Positions 21,306 through 30,640 of a stretch of 64,000 nt of DNA are shown here, in pieces. The stretch is from Pseudomonas fluorescens (GTDB lineage Bacteria > Pseudomonadota > Gammaproteobacteria > Pseudomonadales > Pseudomonadaceae). A program made the translations under genes and the position numbers. Numbering within the stretch: position 1 is the stretch's first letter; every line of letters begins with the position of its first letter. A model generated the notes under the pieces. It was not told the origin of the DNA. It searched no databases and saw only the letters and a list, made by a program, of their open reading frames with translations. Location of the stretch: NCBI RefSeq assembly GCF_902497995.1, contig NZ_CABVII010000008.1, positions 124,001 through 188,000 of the forward strand. The letters run 5' to 3'.

Positions 21306-22661
21306 TTAAGCGCCGACTACGATCGGCCTTGCCAGAGGCGGGACGACGGCGCTGACAGGCGCGATGCCGGCTTCGAACTCATGGCGGAAGTATTTGATTG
21401 CGCTGCCCAATGGCTCCACGGCGCCCGGTGCGTGAGCACAGAAAGTCTTGCCCGGGCCGAGGAAACCGACCAGACCCAGCAGGGTCTCGATGTCGCCGGC
21501 TTGCCCTTCACCGTTCTCGATCGCGCGCAGCAGCTTGACGCTCCACGGCAGACCGTCACGGCATGGGGTGCAGAAACCGCACGACTCACGGGAGAAGAAC
21601 TCTTCCATGTTGCGCAGCAAGGACACCATGTTGACGCTGTCGTCCACCGCCATGGCCAGGCCGGTACCCATGCGGGTGCCCACCTTGGCGATGCCGCCGG
21701 CATACATTTGTGCGTCCAGGTGTTCAGGCAACAGGAAACCGGTACCGGCGCCGCCTGGCTGCCAGCACTTGAGTTTGTAACCGTCGCGCATGCCGCCGGC
21801 GTAGTCTTCGAACAACTCGCGACCGGTGACGCCGAACGGCAATTCCCACAGGCCCGGGTTCTTGACCTTGCCGGAGAAGCCCATGAGCTTGGTGCCCATG
21901 TCTTCGCTGCCTTCGCGAGCCAACGATTTGTACCAGTCCACGCCGTCGGCAATGATCGCCGGCACGTTGCACAGGGTCTCGACGTTGTTCACGCAGGTCG
22001 GCTTGCCCCACACGCCAACGGCGGCAGGGAAGGGCGGCTTGGAGCGCGGGTTGGCGCGGCGGCCTTCGAGGGAGTTGATCAGTGCGGTTTCTTCACCGCA
22101 GATGTAACGCCCGGCACCGGTGTGGACGAACAGCTCGAAATCAAAACCCGAACCCAGGATGTTCTTGCCCAAAAGGCCGGCTGCCTTGGCTTCTTCCACG
22201 GCACGGTTGAGGTGCTTGGCGGCGGTGGTGTACTCGCCACGCAGGAAGATGTAGCCACGGTAGGTTTTCAGCGCGCGAGCACTGATCAGCATGCCTTCGA
22301 TCAGCAGATGGGGCAGTTGCTCCATCAGCATGCGGTCTTTCCAGGTGTTGGGCTCCATTTCATCCGCGTTGCACAGCAGGTAGCGGATGTTGATGGATTC
22401 GTCCTTGGGCATCAGGCCCCACTTCACGCCCGTGGGGAAGCCTGCACCGCCGCGACCCTTGAGGCCGGCGTCTTTCACGGTCTGGACGATGTCGTCCTGG
22501 GCCATGTCGGCGAAGGCCTTGCGCGCAGCGGCGTAACCGTTCTTGGCCTGGTATTCGTCGAGCCATACGGCTTCGCCGTCGTCACGCAGACGCCAGGTGA
22601 GCGGGTGAGTCTCGGCCGAACGCTTGATGCGGTTGGCAGGACCGAAGGAAGTCAGGGTCAT
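21306..22661 (-). CDS. nuoF: NADH-quinone oxidoreductase subunit F
   Basis: 451 aa, the NADH- and FMN-binding subunit of complex I. The nucleotide-binding [16 protein letters not shown] is near residue 70, and the N3 4Fe-4S ligands [10 protein letters not shown] are near 355. Its ATG overlaps the nuoE stop by 4 bases. Confidence 0.98.
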   Translation of the reverse strand: MTLTSFGPANRIKRSAETHPLTWRLRDDGEAVWLDEYQAKNGYAAARKAFADMAQDDIVQTVKDAGLKGRGGAGFPTGVKWGLMPKDESINIRYLLCNADEMEPNTWKDRMLMEQLPHLLIEGMLISARALKTYRGYIFLRGEYTTAAKHLNRAVEEAKAAGLLGKNILGSGFDFELFVHTGAGRYICGEETALINSLEGRRANPRSKPPFPAAVGVWGKPTCVNNVETLCNVPAIIADGVDWYKSLAREGSEDMGTKLMGFSGKVKNPGLWELPFGVTGRELFEDYAGGMRDGYKLKCWQPGGAGTGFLLPEHLDAQMYAGGIAKVGTRMGTGLAMAVDDSVNMVSLLRNMEEFFSRESCGFCTPCRDGLPWSVKLLRAIENGEGQAGDIETLLGLVGFLGPGKTFCAHAPGAVEPLGSAIKYFRHEFEAGIAPVSAVVPPLARPIVVGA

Positions 22662-23155
22662 ACGTAGCCCTCGAGCAATTTGGCAACGCCTGCAGGCTGC
22701 ACATCACCGAACGTGTCGTCGTCGATCATCAACGCTGGCGCCTTGTCGCAGTTGCCGAGGCAGCAGACCGGCAGCAGGGTGAAACGACCATCGGTGGTGG
22801 TCTGGCCCAGGCCGATGCCCAGCTTGCTCTGGAGTTCGCTGACCACCGATTCATGGCCGCCGATGTAGCAGACCATGCTGTCGCAGACGCGAATGATGTG
22901 GCGGCCGACCGGCTGACGGAAGATCTGGCTATAGAAAGTAGCCACGCCTTCAACGTCGCTGGCCGGGATGCCGAGGATCTCGCCGATGGCGTACAGGGCG
23001 CCATCCGGCACCCAGCCACGTTCCTTCTGGACGATCTTCAGGGCTTCGATCGACGCCGCGCGCGGGTCTTCGTAGTGATGCAACTCGTGCTCGATGGCCG
23101 AGCGCTCGGTTTCGCTCAGGGCGAAACGGTCTGTCTGGATAAGCGTGCTGTTCAT
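22658..23155 (-). CDS. nuoE: NADH-quinone oxidoreductase subunit E
   Basis: 165 aa, a thioredoxin-like subunit of complex I holding the 2Fe-2S cluster N1a. All four ligands are visible: CDSMVC and CCLGNC. It works next to NuoF at the NADH end of the peripheral arm. It starts 2 bases after nuoCD. Confidence 0.97.
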   Translation of the reverse strand: MNSTLIQTDRFALSETERSAIEHELHHYEDPRAASIEALKIVQKERGWVPDGALYAIGEILGIPASDVEGVATFYSQIFRQPVGRHIIRVCDSMVCYIGGHESVVSELQSKLGIGLGQTTTDGRFTLLPVCCLGNCDKAPALMIDDDTFGDVQPAGVAKLLEGYV

Positions 23156-23157
23156 GC

Positions 23158-24942
23158 TTAGCGGTCCACGTCGGCCATAACGAAATCGATACTACCCAGG
23201 TACGCGATCAAGTCCGCGACCATGCTGCCTTTGATCACCGAAGGGATCTGCTGCAGGTGCGGGAAGCTTGGGGTGCGAATCCGGGTGCGGTAGCTCATGG
23301 TGCCGCCATCGCTCGTCAGGTAATAACTGTTGATGCCCTTGGTCGCTTCGATCATCTGGAAGGATTCGTTGGCCGGCATGACCGGGCCCCACGAAACTTG
23401 CAGGAAGTGCGTGATCAGGGTCTCGATGTGCTGCAGCGTGCGCTCTTTCGGCGGCGGCGTGGTCAGCGGGTGATCCGCCTTGTACGGGCCTTCCGGCATG
23501 TTGCGCATGCACTGCTCGATGATCTTCAGGCTCTGGCGCATTTCTTCGACACGCACGATGCAACGGTCATAGGCATCGCCATTGGCCGCCAGCGGTACTT
23601 CGAATTCGAAGTTCTCGTAGCCGGAGTACGGACGGGCCTTGCGCAGGTCGAAATCGCAACCGGTCGAACGCAGGCCGGAACCGGTGACGCCCCATTCCAG
23701 GGCTTCCTTGGTGTTGTAGGCCGCGACGCCGATGGTCCTGCCACGCAGGATGCTGTTGTCCAGGGCGGCTTTCTGGTATTCGTCCAGACGCTTTGGCATC
23801 CACTCGACGAAGTCTTTCACCAGTTTTTCCCAGCCCCGCGGCAGGTCGTGGGCGACGCCACCGATGCGGTACCAGGCCGGGTGCAGACGGAAACCGGTAA
23901 TGGCTTCGATCACCGTGTACGCCTTCTGGCGGTCGGTGAAGGTGAAGAACACCGGGGTCATGGCGCCAACGTCCTGGATATAAGTCCCCAGGAACAGCAG
24001 GTGGCTGGTGATCCGGAAGAACTCGGCCATCATGATGCGGATGACGTCGACCTTCTCTGGCACCTTGATGCCGGCCAGCTTCTCGACCGAAAGCACGTAC
24101 GGCAGGTTGTTCATCACGCCGCCGAGGTAGTCGATACGGTCGGTGTACGGGATGAAGCTGTGCCAGGACTGACGCTCGGCCATCTTCTCGGCACCACGGT
24201 GGTGGTAACCGACGTCCGGCACGCAGTCGACGATTTCTTCACCGTCCAGTTGCAGGATGATGCGGAACGCACCGTGCGCCGAAGGGTGGTTCGGGCCGAG
24301 GTTGAGGAACATGTAGTCCTCGTTCGCCCCGGAACGCTTCATGCCCCAGTCTTCAGGCTTGAAGCGCGCGGCTTCTTCCTCGAGCTGTTGCTTGGCCAGG
24401 GTCAGGGTGAACGGGTCGAACTCGGTGGCACGGGCCGGGAAGTCCTTGCGCAGCGGGTGACCTTCCCAGGTCGGCGGCATCATGATGCGGGTCAGGTGCG
24501 GGTGACCGGCAAAGTTGATGCCGTACATGTCCCACACTTCACGCTCGTACCAGTTGGCATTCGGCCAGATGTGGGTGACGGTCGGTACGCTAAGGTCGCT
24601 CTCGGACAAGGCGACCTTGATCATTACGTCACTATTACGTTCGATCGACATCAAGTGATAGAACACAGTGAAGTCGGCGCCGTTCGGCAGCCCTTGACGC
24701 TTGGTGCGCAGACGCTCGTCCACGCCGTGCAGGTCATAGAGCATGACGTACGGCTTGGGCAGGTTGCGCAGGAAAGTCAGGATTTCGACCAGTTTGGCCC
24801 GGGCAACCCAAAGCACCGGCATGCCGGTGCGGGTAGGCTGGGCGGAAAACGCCTCGGGGCCAAAACGGTTATTCAGTTCGACGACCACATCCTGGTCGTC
24901 TGCCTTATAAGGCGGGATGTACAGAGCACTGCCTGTAGTCAT
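23158..24942 (-). CDS. nuoC: NADH-quinone oxidoreductase fused subunit C/D
   Basis: 594 aa, a natural fusion of NuoC (about residues 1-185) and NuoD (about 205-594), as in E. coli and other Pseudomonas. The NuoD part lines the quinone pocket: [12 protein letters not shown] near residue 215 and the conserved C-terminal DFVMADVDR end are present. It is often labelled nuoCD. A 72-base gap separates it from nuoB. Confidence 0.98.
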   Translation of the reverse strand: MTTGSALYIPPYKADDQDVVVELNNRFGPEAFSAQPTRTGMPVLWVARAKLVEILTFLRNLPKPYVMLYDLHGVDERLRTKRQGLPNGADFTVFYHLMSIERNSDVMIKVALSESDLSVPTVTHIWPNANWYEREVWDMYGINFAGHPHLTRIMMPPTWEGHPLRKDFPARATEFDPFTLTLAKQQLEEEAARFKPEDWGMKRSGANEDYMFLNLGPNHPSAHGAFRIILQLDGEEIVDCVPDVGYHHRGAEKMAERQSWHSFIPYTDRIDYLGGVMNNLPYVLSVEKLAGIKVPEKVDVIRIMMAEFFRITSHLLFLGTYIQDVGAMTPVFFTFTDRQKAYTVIEAITGFRLHPAWYRIGGVAHDLPRGWEKLVKDFVEWMPKRLDEYQKAALDNSILRGRTIGVAAYNTKEALEWGVTGSGLRSTGCDFDLRKARPYSGYENFEFEVPLAANGDAYDRCIVRVEEMRQSLKIIEQCMRNMPEGPYKADHPLTTPPPKERTLQHIETLITHFLQVSWGPVMPANESFQMIEATKGINSYYLTSDGGTMSYRTRIRTPSFPHLQQIPSVIKGSMVADLIAYLGSIDFVMADVDR

Positions 24943-25014
24943 GGTTATTTATCGCTTTCGGTCAACGTAAAGAATGAAGCCAGGTTCTCGTTCTATAAAA
25001 GAAGCAGATCTGGA

Positions 25015-25689
25015 TCAGACTTCGTCGGGGCTGCGCAGGTTGGTGACTGCGATTCGCTGTTCGCGGCGCTGTTCCTTCTGCGAAGGCATCTCGGCGCGGT
25101 ACACGCCTTGATCGCCGACGACCCAGGAAAGTGGGCGACGCTCCTGTCCAATCGACTCCTGCAACAGCATCAAGCCTTGCAGGAAAGCCTCGGGGCGGGG
25201 CGGGCAGCCAGGCACGTAGACGTCCACGGGCAGGAACTTGTCCACCCCTTGAACGACGGAGTAGATGTCATACATGCCACCGGAGTTGGCGCACGAACCC
25301 ATGGAGATGACCCATTTAGGCTCGAGCATTTGCTCGTAGAGACGCTGGATGATCGGCGCCATCTTGATGAAGCAGGTACCGGCGATAACCATGAAATCCG
25401 CCTGGCGCGGCGATGCCCGGATAACCTCGGCGCCAAAGCGCGCGATGTCGTGGGGCGCCGTGAAGGCGGTGGTCATTTCCACGTAGCAGCACGAAAGGCC
25501 GAAGTTATACGGCCACAGGGAGTTCTTGCGCCCCCAGTTGATCGTGCCGTTAAGCACGTCTTCGAGCTTGCCCATGAAAATGTTTTTGTGGACTTGATCT
25601 TCTAACGGATCGGAAACGGTTTCCCGCTGGCCGATCGGATACTGCTCGTTAGGAGCATCGGGGTCGATCCTGGTGAGATTGTATTGCAT
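25015..25689 (-). CDS. nuoB: NADH-quinone oxidoreductase subunit B
   Basis: 224 aa, the subunit carrying the terminal 4Fe-4S cluster N2 that reduces quinone. The ligands are in [16 protein letters not shown] and PGCPPRPE. I start at ATG 25689 (MQYNLTRID), which homologues use; an in-frame TTG 6 bases earlier is unlikely. Confidence 0.98.
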   Translation of the reverse strand: MQYNLTRIDPDAPNEQYPIGQRETVSDPLEDQVHKNIFMGKLEDVLNGTINWGRKNSLWPYNFGLSCCYVEMTTAFTAPHDIARFGAEVIRASPRQADFMVIAGTCFIKMAPIIQRLYEQMLEPKWVISMGSCANSGGMYDIYSVVQGVDKFLPVDVYVPGCPPRPEAFLQGLMLLQESIGQERRPLSWVVGDQGVYRAEMPSQKEQRREQRIAVTNLRSPDEV

Positions 25690-25699
25690 TGCCAAAGCC

Positions 25700-26113
25700 T
25701 CATTGTTTCAGCTTCGCCTGCCGCTTGCGACGAGCTTCCGGAGCCCAGTCAAGGGCGCCCACTCGGAACAGGTAGACAAGACCTGCCAACAGAATTGCTA
25801 TGAAAACGAGAGCTTCGACGAATCCGGTCCAGCCGCTTTCGCGGACGGACACAGACCAGGCAAAGAGAAAGAGGGCTTCGATATCGAAGATCACGAAGAG
25901 CATCGCGACCAGATAGAATTTGGCTGAGAGCCGCAAGCGGGCGCCACCTGTAGGTAGCATGCCGGACTCGAACGGTTCGTTTTTGCTGCGGCCCCAGGCT
26001 TTTGACCCGAGGAGGCTGGAGACGCCGAGCATGAAGGCGCACAGGCCGACAACGCCCAGAAGGAAAATGGCAAAGCCCCAGTTGTGGGCCATGAGTCCTG
26101 TCGCTTCGGGCAT
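25700..26113 (-). CDS. nuoA: NADH-quinone oxidoreductase subunit A
   Basis: 137 aa, the first gene of the complex I operon and a three-helix membrane subunit near the quinone site. The conserved loop around [20 protein letters not shown] is present. I start at ATG 26113 ([11 protein letters not shown]), with AAGGA 8 bases before it. The operon promoter must lie in 26114-26650. Confidence 0.96.
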   Translation of the reverse strand: MPEATGLMAHNWGFAIFLLGVVGLCAFMLGVSSLLGSKAWGRSKNEPFESGMLPTGGARLRLSAKFYLVAMLFVIFDIEALFLFAWSVSVRESGWTGFVEALVFIAILLAGLVYLFRVGALDWAPEARRKRQAKLKQ

Positions 26114-26366
26114 GCTGGAAATCCTTAACAGAGAGCAAAGGTCTCTGAGCTTGAAAAAGAAACAACGCAGTGACGATATGTCGCAGCAATCGATCCCGCT
26201 GATTTTATGGCTAAACACCGTGCAAGTAAAATTCAGATAGCGAAATTATTGAGCGAAATAAGGACATCGCGGACCTCCAGGGCCCTGTAGCCCATGCGTG
26301 GCGGGCATTAGCCGGGTTTTCGTTAAATATGTTTTGTAAGGAATGTAACGAACATAATCCGAGTTA

Positions 26367-26382
26367 AATGATAATCAATATT
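26367..26382. promoter_or_regulatory. Candidate Fur box
   Basis: AAATGATAATCAATATT contains ATGATAATCA, the central 10 bases of the Fur consensus, with an AT-rich flank. It is about 255 bases upstream of nuoA and 275 bases beyond the SDR pseudogene. It may control nuo or be left over from a lost iron-regulated gene. The surrounding 26114-26536 holds no gene. Confidence 0.45.
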
Positions 26383-26536
26383 GTTTGCGGTAGTTTTTAA
26401 ACTGCTTAGCGGGCGGGTGAGTGGGAAGTTGTCTTATATGCGCATACTGCAAGTAGGGGTGGCGCACGTTTTAGCGGATTTTCCTGACGGCTTGGCGGCT
26501 CCAGGTCAACGCGTTTGCCCCGGACTGTCACCGCCT

Positions 26537-26638
26537 CCTGTGGGAGCTGGCTTGCCAGCGAAGAGGCCCGAAAGCCTTGCGCTGAATTTGCGGCCTTCGC
26601 TGCGGTGCGGCGATCCGACAAGCCAGCTCCTAGGATGG
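26537..26638. repeat. Diverged REPIN
   Basis: An arm CCTGTGGGAGCTGGCTTG at 26537 and an opposing arm CAAGCCAGCTCCTAGG at about 26619-26634. The core has GCTGG where the common family has GCGGG, so this is a separate or older subtype. Confidence 0.75.
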
Positions 26639-26657
26639 GGTAATCCCGGGCAGTTCT

Positions 26658-27418
26658 TTAGAGACAGCTGTGCCCCCCATCAATCACCAGATAGGCACCC
26701 GTCATCCACGATGACTCGTCAGATGCGAGGAGGATGGCAGCGCCTGTCATATCTGAGGGAATGCCGGCACGCTGCATTGGAATCTCATTTTTTCTGTTCT
26801 GCCATATCTCCGGGACGTTCCGCCACTGGTTGGCGTTGCTATTGGTGGCGGTCAATCCAGGTGAAATAGGTTGACCCTGATGCCATGGGGCGCAAGTTCC
26901 ACGGCACAGCTTCGTGTAAGCATCGATGGGGCAGTCTTGCTGCCTTGCTAAGCTGGCATCCGACTGACCGACTTGAAGGCGCTGACCGATGAAATATTAA
27001 TGATGCTGCCGCCCTGTTTGCGTGCTATGCAATCTTTTGCAAAACGTTGAATGGCAAAGAAGGGAAAGCGAAGGTTCACTGCTAAGGTACGTTCGTACTC
27101 GTCGCCGCTCAGCTCCAGAAATGGGGTGCGGGTTATAAATGCGGGGTTATTGACAAGTATATCTATCGGGCCGACGTCTGCGTGCGCTGTCTCGAAGAGC
27201 ACATCGACGCTACAGCTTGCAACATCCATAAGCATGAAACTGGCCCGCTGTTCAAGACCCCCGGCTAATGCAGTAACTGCGCGCGCGGCGGCTTCATCCG
27301 TGCGGGCGGTAATGAAGACATCGACCCCTTGGGCAATGAACGCTTCGGCTATCGCTCTTCCAACGGCTGCCGATGCACCTGTTATTAGAGCTCGCTTACC
27401 TTTTAATCTTCCTTCCAT
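26658..27418 (-). pseudogene. Short-chain dehydrogenase/reductase, disrupted
   Basis: The N-terminal 156 codons encode a Rossmann start (ALITGASAAVGRAIAEAF), LVNNPAF and SIINISSVSAF. A TAG at 26948-26950 replaces the catalytic Tyr of YxxxK: the sequence continues stop-QGSK. The frame then runs on (ELAPHGIRVN) until a 1-base deletion near 26868. After that, ISPGLTATN and the C-terminus (TGAYLVIDGGHSCL) lie in another frame. Two independent lesions make it a clear pseudogene of the FabG-like class. Confidence 0.93.
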
Positions 27419-27587
27419 GATTGAGCCTCCGTTTAGAGGTCGGTTGTAATAGAGTGGGCGTAACGCCTCAATATAGAGTGGCGTCTAAACTTTTCTGGTG
27501 TGAAGTCCAGCAAAATTAGATTGTTTCGTTACATGATATTTCTGGTTGGCGCTGGGTGTCATTTCTCATCTGGCTCGCATGGCGTAT

Positions 27588-27776
27588 ATGTCATTTGTTG
27601 ATGCGCTGTTTAAATGGGGTCTTGGTTTTGTCGAAAATTCCTACGGAACTTTCATTCGTAAATTAACGACTTTTCTTAGTTGCCGAAATAAAATGAATGT
27701 GCAAGGCTACTGGGGCTGGCAGGAAGTGGTCGGTGTGTTGAGTTTCGTTGCTGTACTGGCTCTTCTTGCGTCATGA
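27588..27776 (+). CDS. Possible small membrane peptide
   Basis: A 62-codon frame just ahead of the oxoamine synthase remnant, ending 16 bases before it. The last 20 residues are hydrophobic (EVVGVLSFVAVLALLAS), like a single membrane helix; residues 1-40 are amphipathic and basic. No family is recognised and no good ribosome site is seen. It may be a real leader gene of the cluster or chance. The rest of 27419-27587 holds nothing I can name. Confidence 0.25.
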   Translation: MSFVDALFKWGLGFVENSYGTFIRKLTTFLSCRNKMNVQGYWGWQEVVGVLSFVAVLALLAS

Positions 27777-27792
27777 ATGATGGAGGTCGTGT

Positions 27793-28527
27793 ATGTCAGA
27801 GCAAAAAAACAAATATATTAATACTGCCAGGTCCGTCGACATCGGTAATCCTTCTTGGGCACTTGCACAAGATTCAGGGCTTACCGATTTGAGTATTGAG
27901 CACACTCGGCAGGGGCGCATGCAAGACCAGAACGGGCATGAGTTCATGAATATGTGCTCTTGTTCATATTTGGGGCTTGAGGTTGATGAGCGTCTGGCGC
28001 GACGTGCTGCAGATTATGTGCTGAGTTGCGGTACCGTGAATTTGCCCACCTCGCGTATCAGAATAAGGTTGAAAGAGCTCGATGAGCTAGAAGATGCTTT
28101 ATCTGCGCATTTCAATTGTCGAGCATTCACAGCGACTTCCTGCAGCGCGGGCATCGTCGCGTCTCTGCCCCTGCTGGCAGCCGGTATGTTTACTGATGGC
28201 CAACGCCCCTTTTTGATCTTTGATAAACATGCCCATTTCGCACTCAATCAGGTCAAGGCAATCTGTGGTGATGAAACGCAGGTTGTCACTTGCAATCACA
28301 ATGATGTCGATTTCATTGAGGATATGTGCAAGCGTCATCCTTTGGTCGCGTATGTTGCTGACGGTGCTTATAGTATGGGGGGAAGTGCGCCTATTGAACG
28401 TCTGTTGGCTTTGCAGGACAAGTATGGGCTGTTTCTCTACTTCGATGACTCTCACTCATTGAGTGCCTATGGCGAGCGGGGTGAGGGTTATATTCGTACT
28501 TTCATGCCTGATCTCGCCTGGGGATAG
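27793..28527 (+). pseudogene. Alpha-oxoamine synthase (AONS/KBL/CqsA-like), 3' truncated
   Basis: 244 codons with a good GGAGG ribosome site. The family landmarks are YLGLEVDERL, the SCSAG cofactor region (about residues 113-117), VADGAYSMGG and DDSHSLSAYGERGEG (about 220-235). The homology stops at about residue 240, before the PLP-binding lysine, and the frame ends in unrelated AWG. The enzyme would join an acyl-CoA to an amino acid; this product cannot. DDSHS in place of DEAHS resembles the CqsA-like branch. The codons are AT-richer than the backbone. Confidence 0.88.
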
Positions 28528-29353
28528 GGTGGTGGTTCCTTCTCCGGTTTTTTCCTTCTATTACCAGATGCTCGACGTCAATGGCGTAGTACCGGTGATC
28601 GTTGGGTTCGAGAAACAAGCCCAAAGATTCGTGCTGCCTACCGATGCTGTACTCGAATCCTTGCGGACTTGCCAGGGACTGATCCTGTGTAACCCCAACA
28701 ATCCTCTGGGCGTACGCACCGACCCTGAGCAATTGAAAGCGCTAGTCAAGGCTTGTGTAAGACAAGACAAGCCGATGATCGTTGACGAATGCTACTTTGA
28801 GTACCTGCAACACTCGTGTCTGGATGCATTCAGCGCGGTCAGGCAGTTATTCGTCATTCGTTCGTTCTCCAAATACTTTGGTCTTGCCGGGTTGCGCCTG
28901 GGGTATGTAGTCACGCGACCGGAATCAATTCGTGAGCTGATGAAGGTGCGCGGCCCATGGGATGTAAACCATGTGGCGGTGAAAGCTGCGCTGTTCTGCT
29001 TGCAGAACCGGGATGCAATGCAGCAGGCGCACGATAAACTCGCGCAAATCAAGCGTGAAATAATCGAAGTCTGCCGGGCTAACGCGATCGTCGTATACGA
29101 AAGCGATACGAATTTTTTGCTATTGCAGGATCAGTACGACGGTCGTCTGGCCAACGCTTTCGCTCAGGCTAAAATTCGCGTCAGCGACTGTTCACAATAC
29201 CCCCACAGCTTTGGCCTGCTCCACAATATGTTACGTGTGGCCGTTCCTGCTTCGGCGGATCTCAAAAAATTCCTGAAGGCAATACTACTTGGGAGCGGCA
29301 GTGCTGCTGCCAGCGTTGCGTGCTTGCGCAGCGTCGAGGTTATCCTCAAGTGA
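28508..29353 (+). pseudogene. Class I/II PLP aminotransferase (HisC-like), 5' truncated
   Basis: Begins abruptly at LISPGDRVVVPSPVFSFY, in a different frame from the oxoamine synthase it abuts. The first ~80 residues of the family are missing and there is no start signal of its own. The downstream catalytic parts are intact: CNPNNPLG, DECYFEY and SFSKYFGLAGLRLGY with the PLP lysine. A deletion joined the two genes at about 28,508. The end overlaps the MFS gene as GTGA, so the pair was once coupled. Confidence 0.88.
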
Positions 29354-30558
29354 AGAGATTGCTAAAAAGGATCGGTCTGGCGGCAGGGATGCGCAATATC
29401 GTTTTGCTCAGGTTGCTGTTCGTCATGGCAAATGCCTTGGGGCCTTTCGCTGCCTTGTTTTTCCAGCGTCATTACCAACTCGACAGTTCGGCGGTGGCGT
29501 TGGTGATCACGCTAATGTCGGCGTTCTATCTGGTGGGCAATCTGTTGGGCGGGGCGCTGGTCGGTCATTATTCCTTCCGGGCGCTTTTGATCAGTACCTC
29601 GTCCTGTTCATCGGTGTTTTTGTTGCTCGCTGCCGTGTTCAGCTCATCGATCGCCTCCATTGCGATGGTGCTGTTGTTCATGCTGTGTGCGGGCCTGATC
29701 ACTCCGGTATTCAGTGTCCTCACGTCCTTGGTGGCAAATGAAAGCAACCGCATCGCTTCCTTTGGCTATTTGCACTTGGCCAGCAATCTTGGGGCAGCGC
29801 TGCTGTTCATGATTGGTGGTTATTTGCTTGGCCTCGACAGTCACTACCTGATGCTTTTTGCGATGGTCGTGAGTGTGTTGTGCGTTTTAGCAAGTGTCTT
29901 TCTGGCGCTGCCGGAACGCCAGAGCGCTGTACCTGAAGACAGAAGAGCTGCCCTCGGCGCGATGGTCGATGTGCCAAGGATCGTGATCATCGCCGGCGCC
30001 ATGTTCTTTGCGTTGTCCGTGCTGGATGCGCAGCGTGAATATCAGTTGCCTCTTTGGCTTGATATGGTGACGGCGGGGAAGGCCGCCAGCGTGTTCGGTG
30101 CTGTCGGTATCGTTAATGCGTCGCTGGTGATCTTATTGACGCAACCACTTATAGCGTTGACGTCGCGTTTCGGGGCGCTCACCAATCTGTCCCTGGCTGC
30201 GGTTTTTTACGGTATCGGGTTTGGCGCCTATGCCTTTTTCGAACACACGGTTCTAATCCTCGCGTTTGTTTTCTTCTGGACGCTGGGTGAGATTCTCGGC
30301 ATTACCTACATCACTGCGCTGATTTCGCAGAAAACCACATTGCAAACTCAGGCCAGTCTTTTTTCCCTTATTCCGATCGTGCTGGCGGGGGCGAGAATGG
30401 TATCCGTAGGGCTGGGCGCCTCGTTGATCACCGGGGTCGGTTTCCAATTGAGTTGGAGTCTATATGGGCTGTTGGGCATCCTGTTCGGAGGCGGCTGTCT
30501 TTTGGTTGCTGCCAGGACGGCTGTAGCGCCCCGTGTTTCATCGCCGGACAGGAGCTGA
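29350..30558 (+). CDS. Major facilitator superfamily transporter
   Basis: 402 aa, about 12 hydrophobic segments, inner membrane. I use GTG 29350 because it overlaps the aminotransferase stop (GTGA) and places a basic start (MKRLLKR) before the first helix; the open frame begins at 29320. The fold resembles sugar/drug efflux permeases of the SetA type, but I cannot name a substrate. Position beside biosynthetic remnants and an extra LeuRS suggests product export. It appears intact. Confidence 0.82.
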   Translation: MKRLLKRIGLAAGMRNIVLLRLLFVMANALGPFAALFFQRHYQLDSSAVALVITLMSAFYLVGNLLGGALVGHYSFRALLISTSSCSSVFLLLAAVFSSSIASIAMVLLFMLCAGLITPVFSVLTSLVANESNRIASFGYLHLASNLGAALLFMIGGYLLGLDSHYLMLFAMVVSVLCVLASVFLALPERQSAVPEDRRAALGAMVDVPRIVIIAGAMFFALSVLDAQREYQLPLWLDMVTAGKAASVFGAVGIVNASLVILLTQPLIALTSRFGALTNLSLAAVFYGIGFGAYAFFEHTVLILAFVFFWTLGEILGITYITALISQKTTLQTQASLFSLIPIVLAGARMVSVGLGASLITGVGFQLSWSLYGLLGILFGGGCLLVAARTAVAPRVSSPDRS

Positions 30559-30640
30559 AGCAAATCGACCGGTAACTTTTAAGGAGTGTGAGCCGAGCGA
30601 GTCATTTGTCGTTCAGCTCCAGCAATGTCAAGGAACCTCT

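Noticed and set aside
23257..25605. A 782-codon plus-strand frame opposite nuoCD and nuoB
   Set aside because: Shadow of conserved complex I genes; no recognisable domain.
28463..28507. The first 15 codons of the open frame preceding the aminotransferase
   Set aside because: They are an out-of-frame reading of the oxoamine synthase gene, so they are not part of the aminotransferase.
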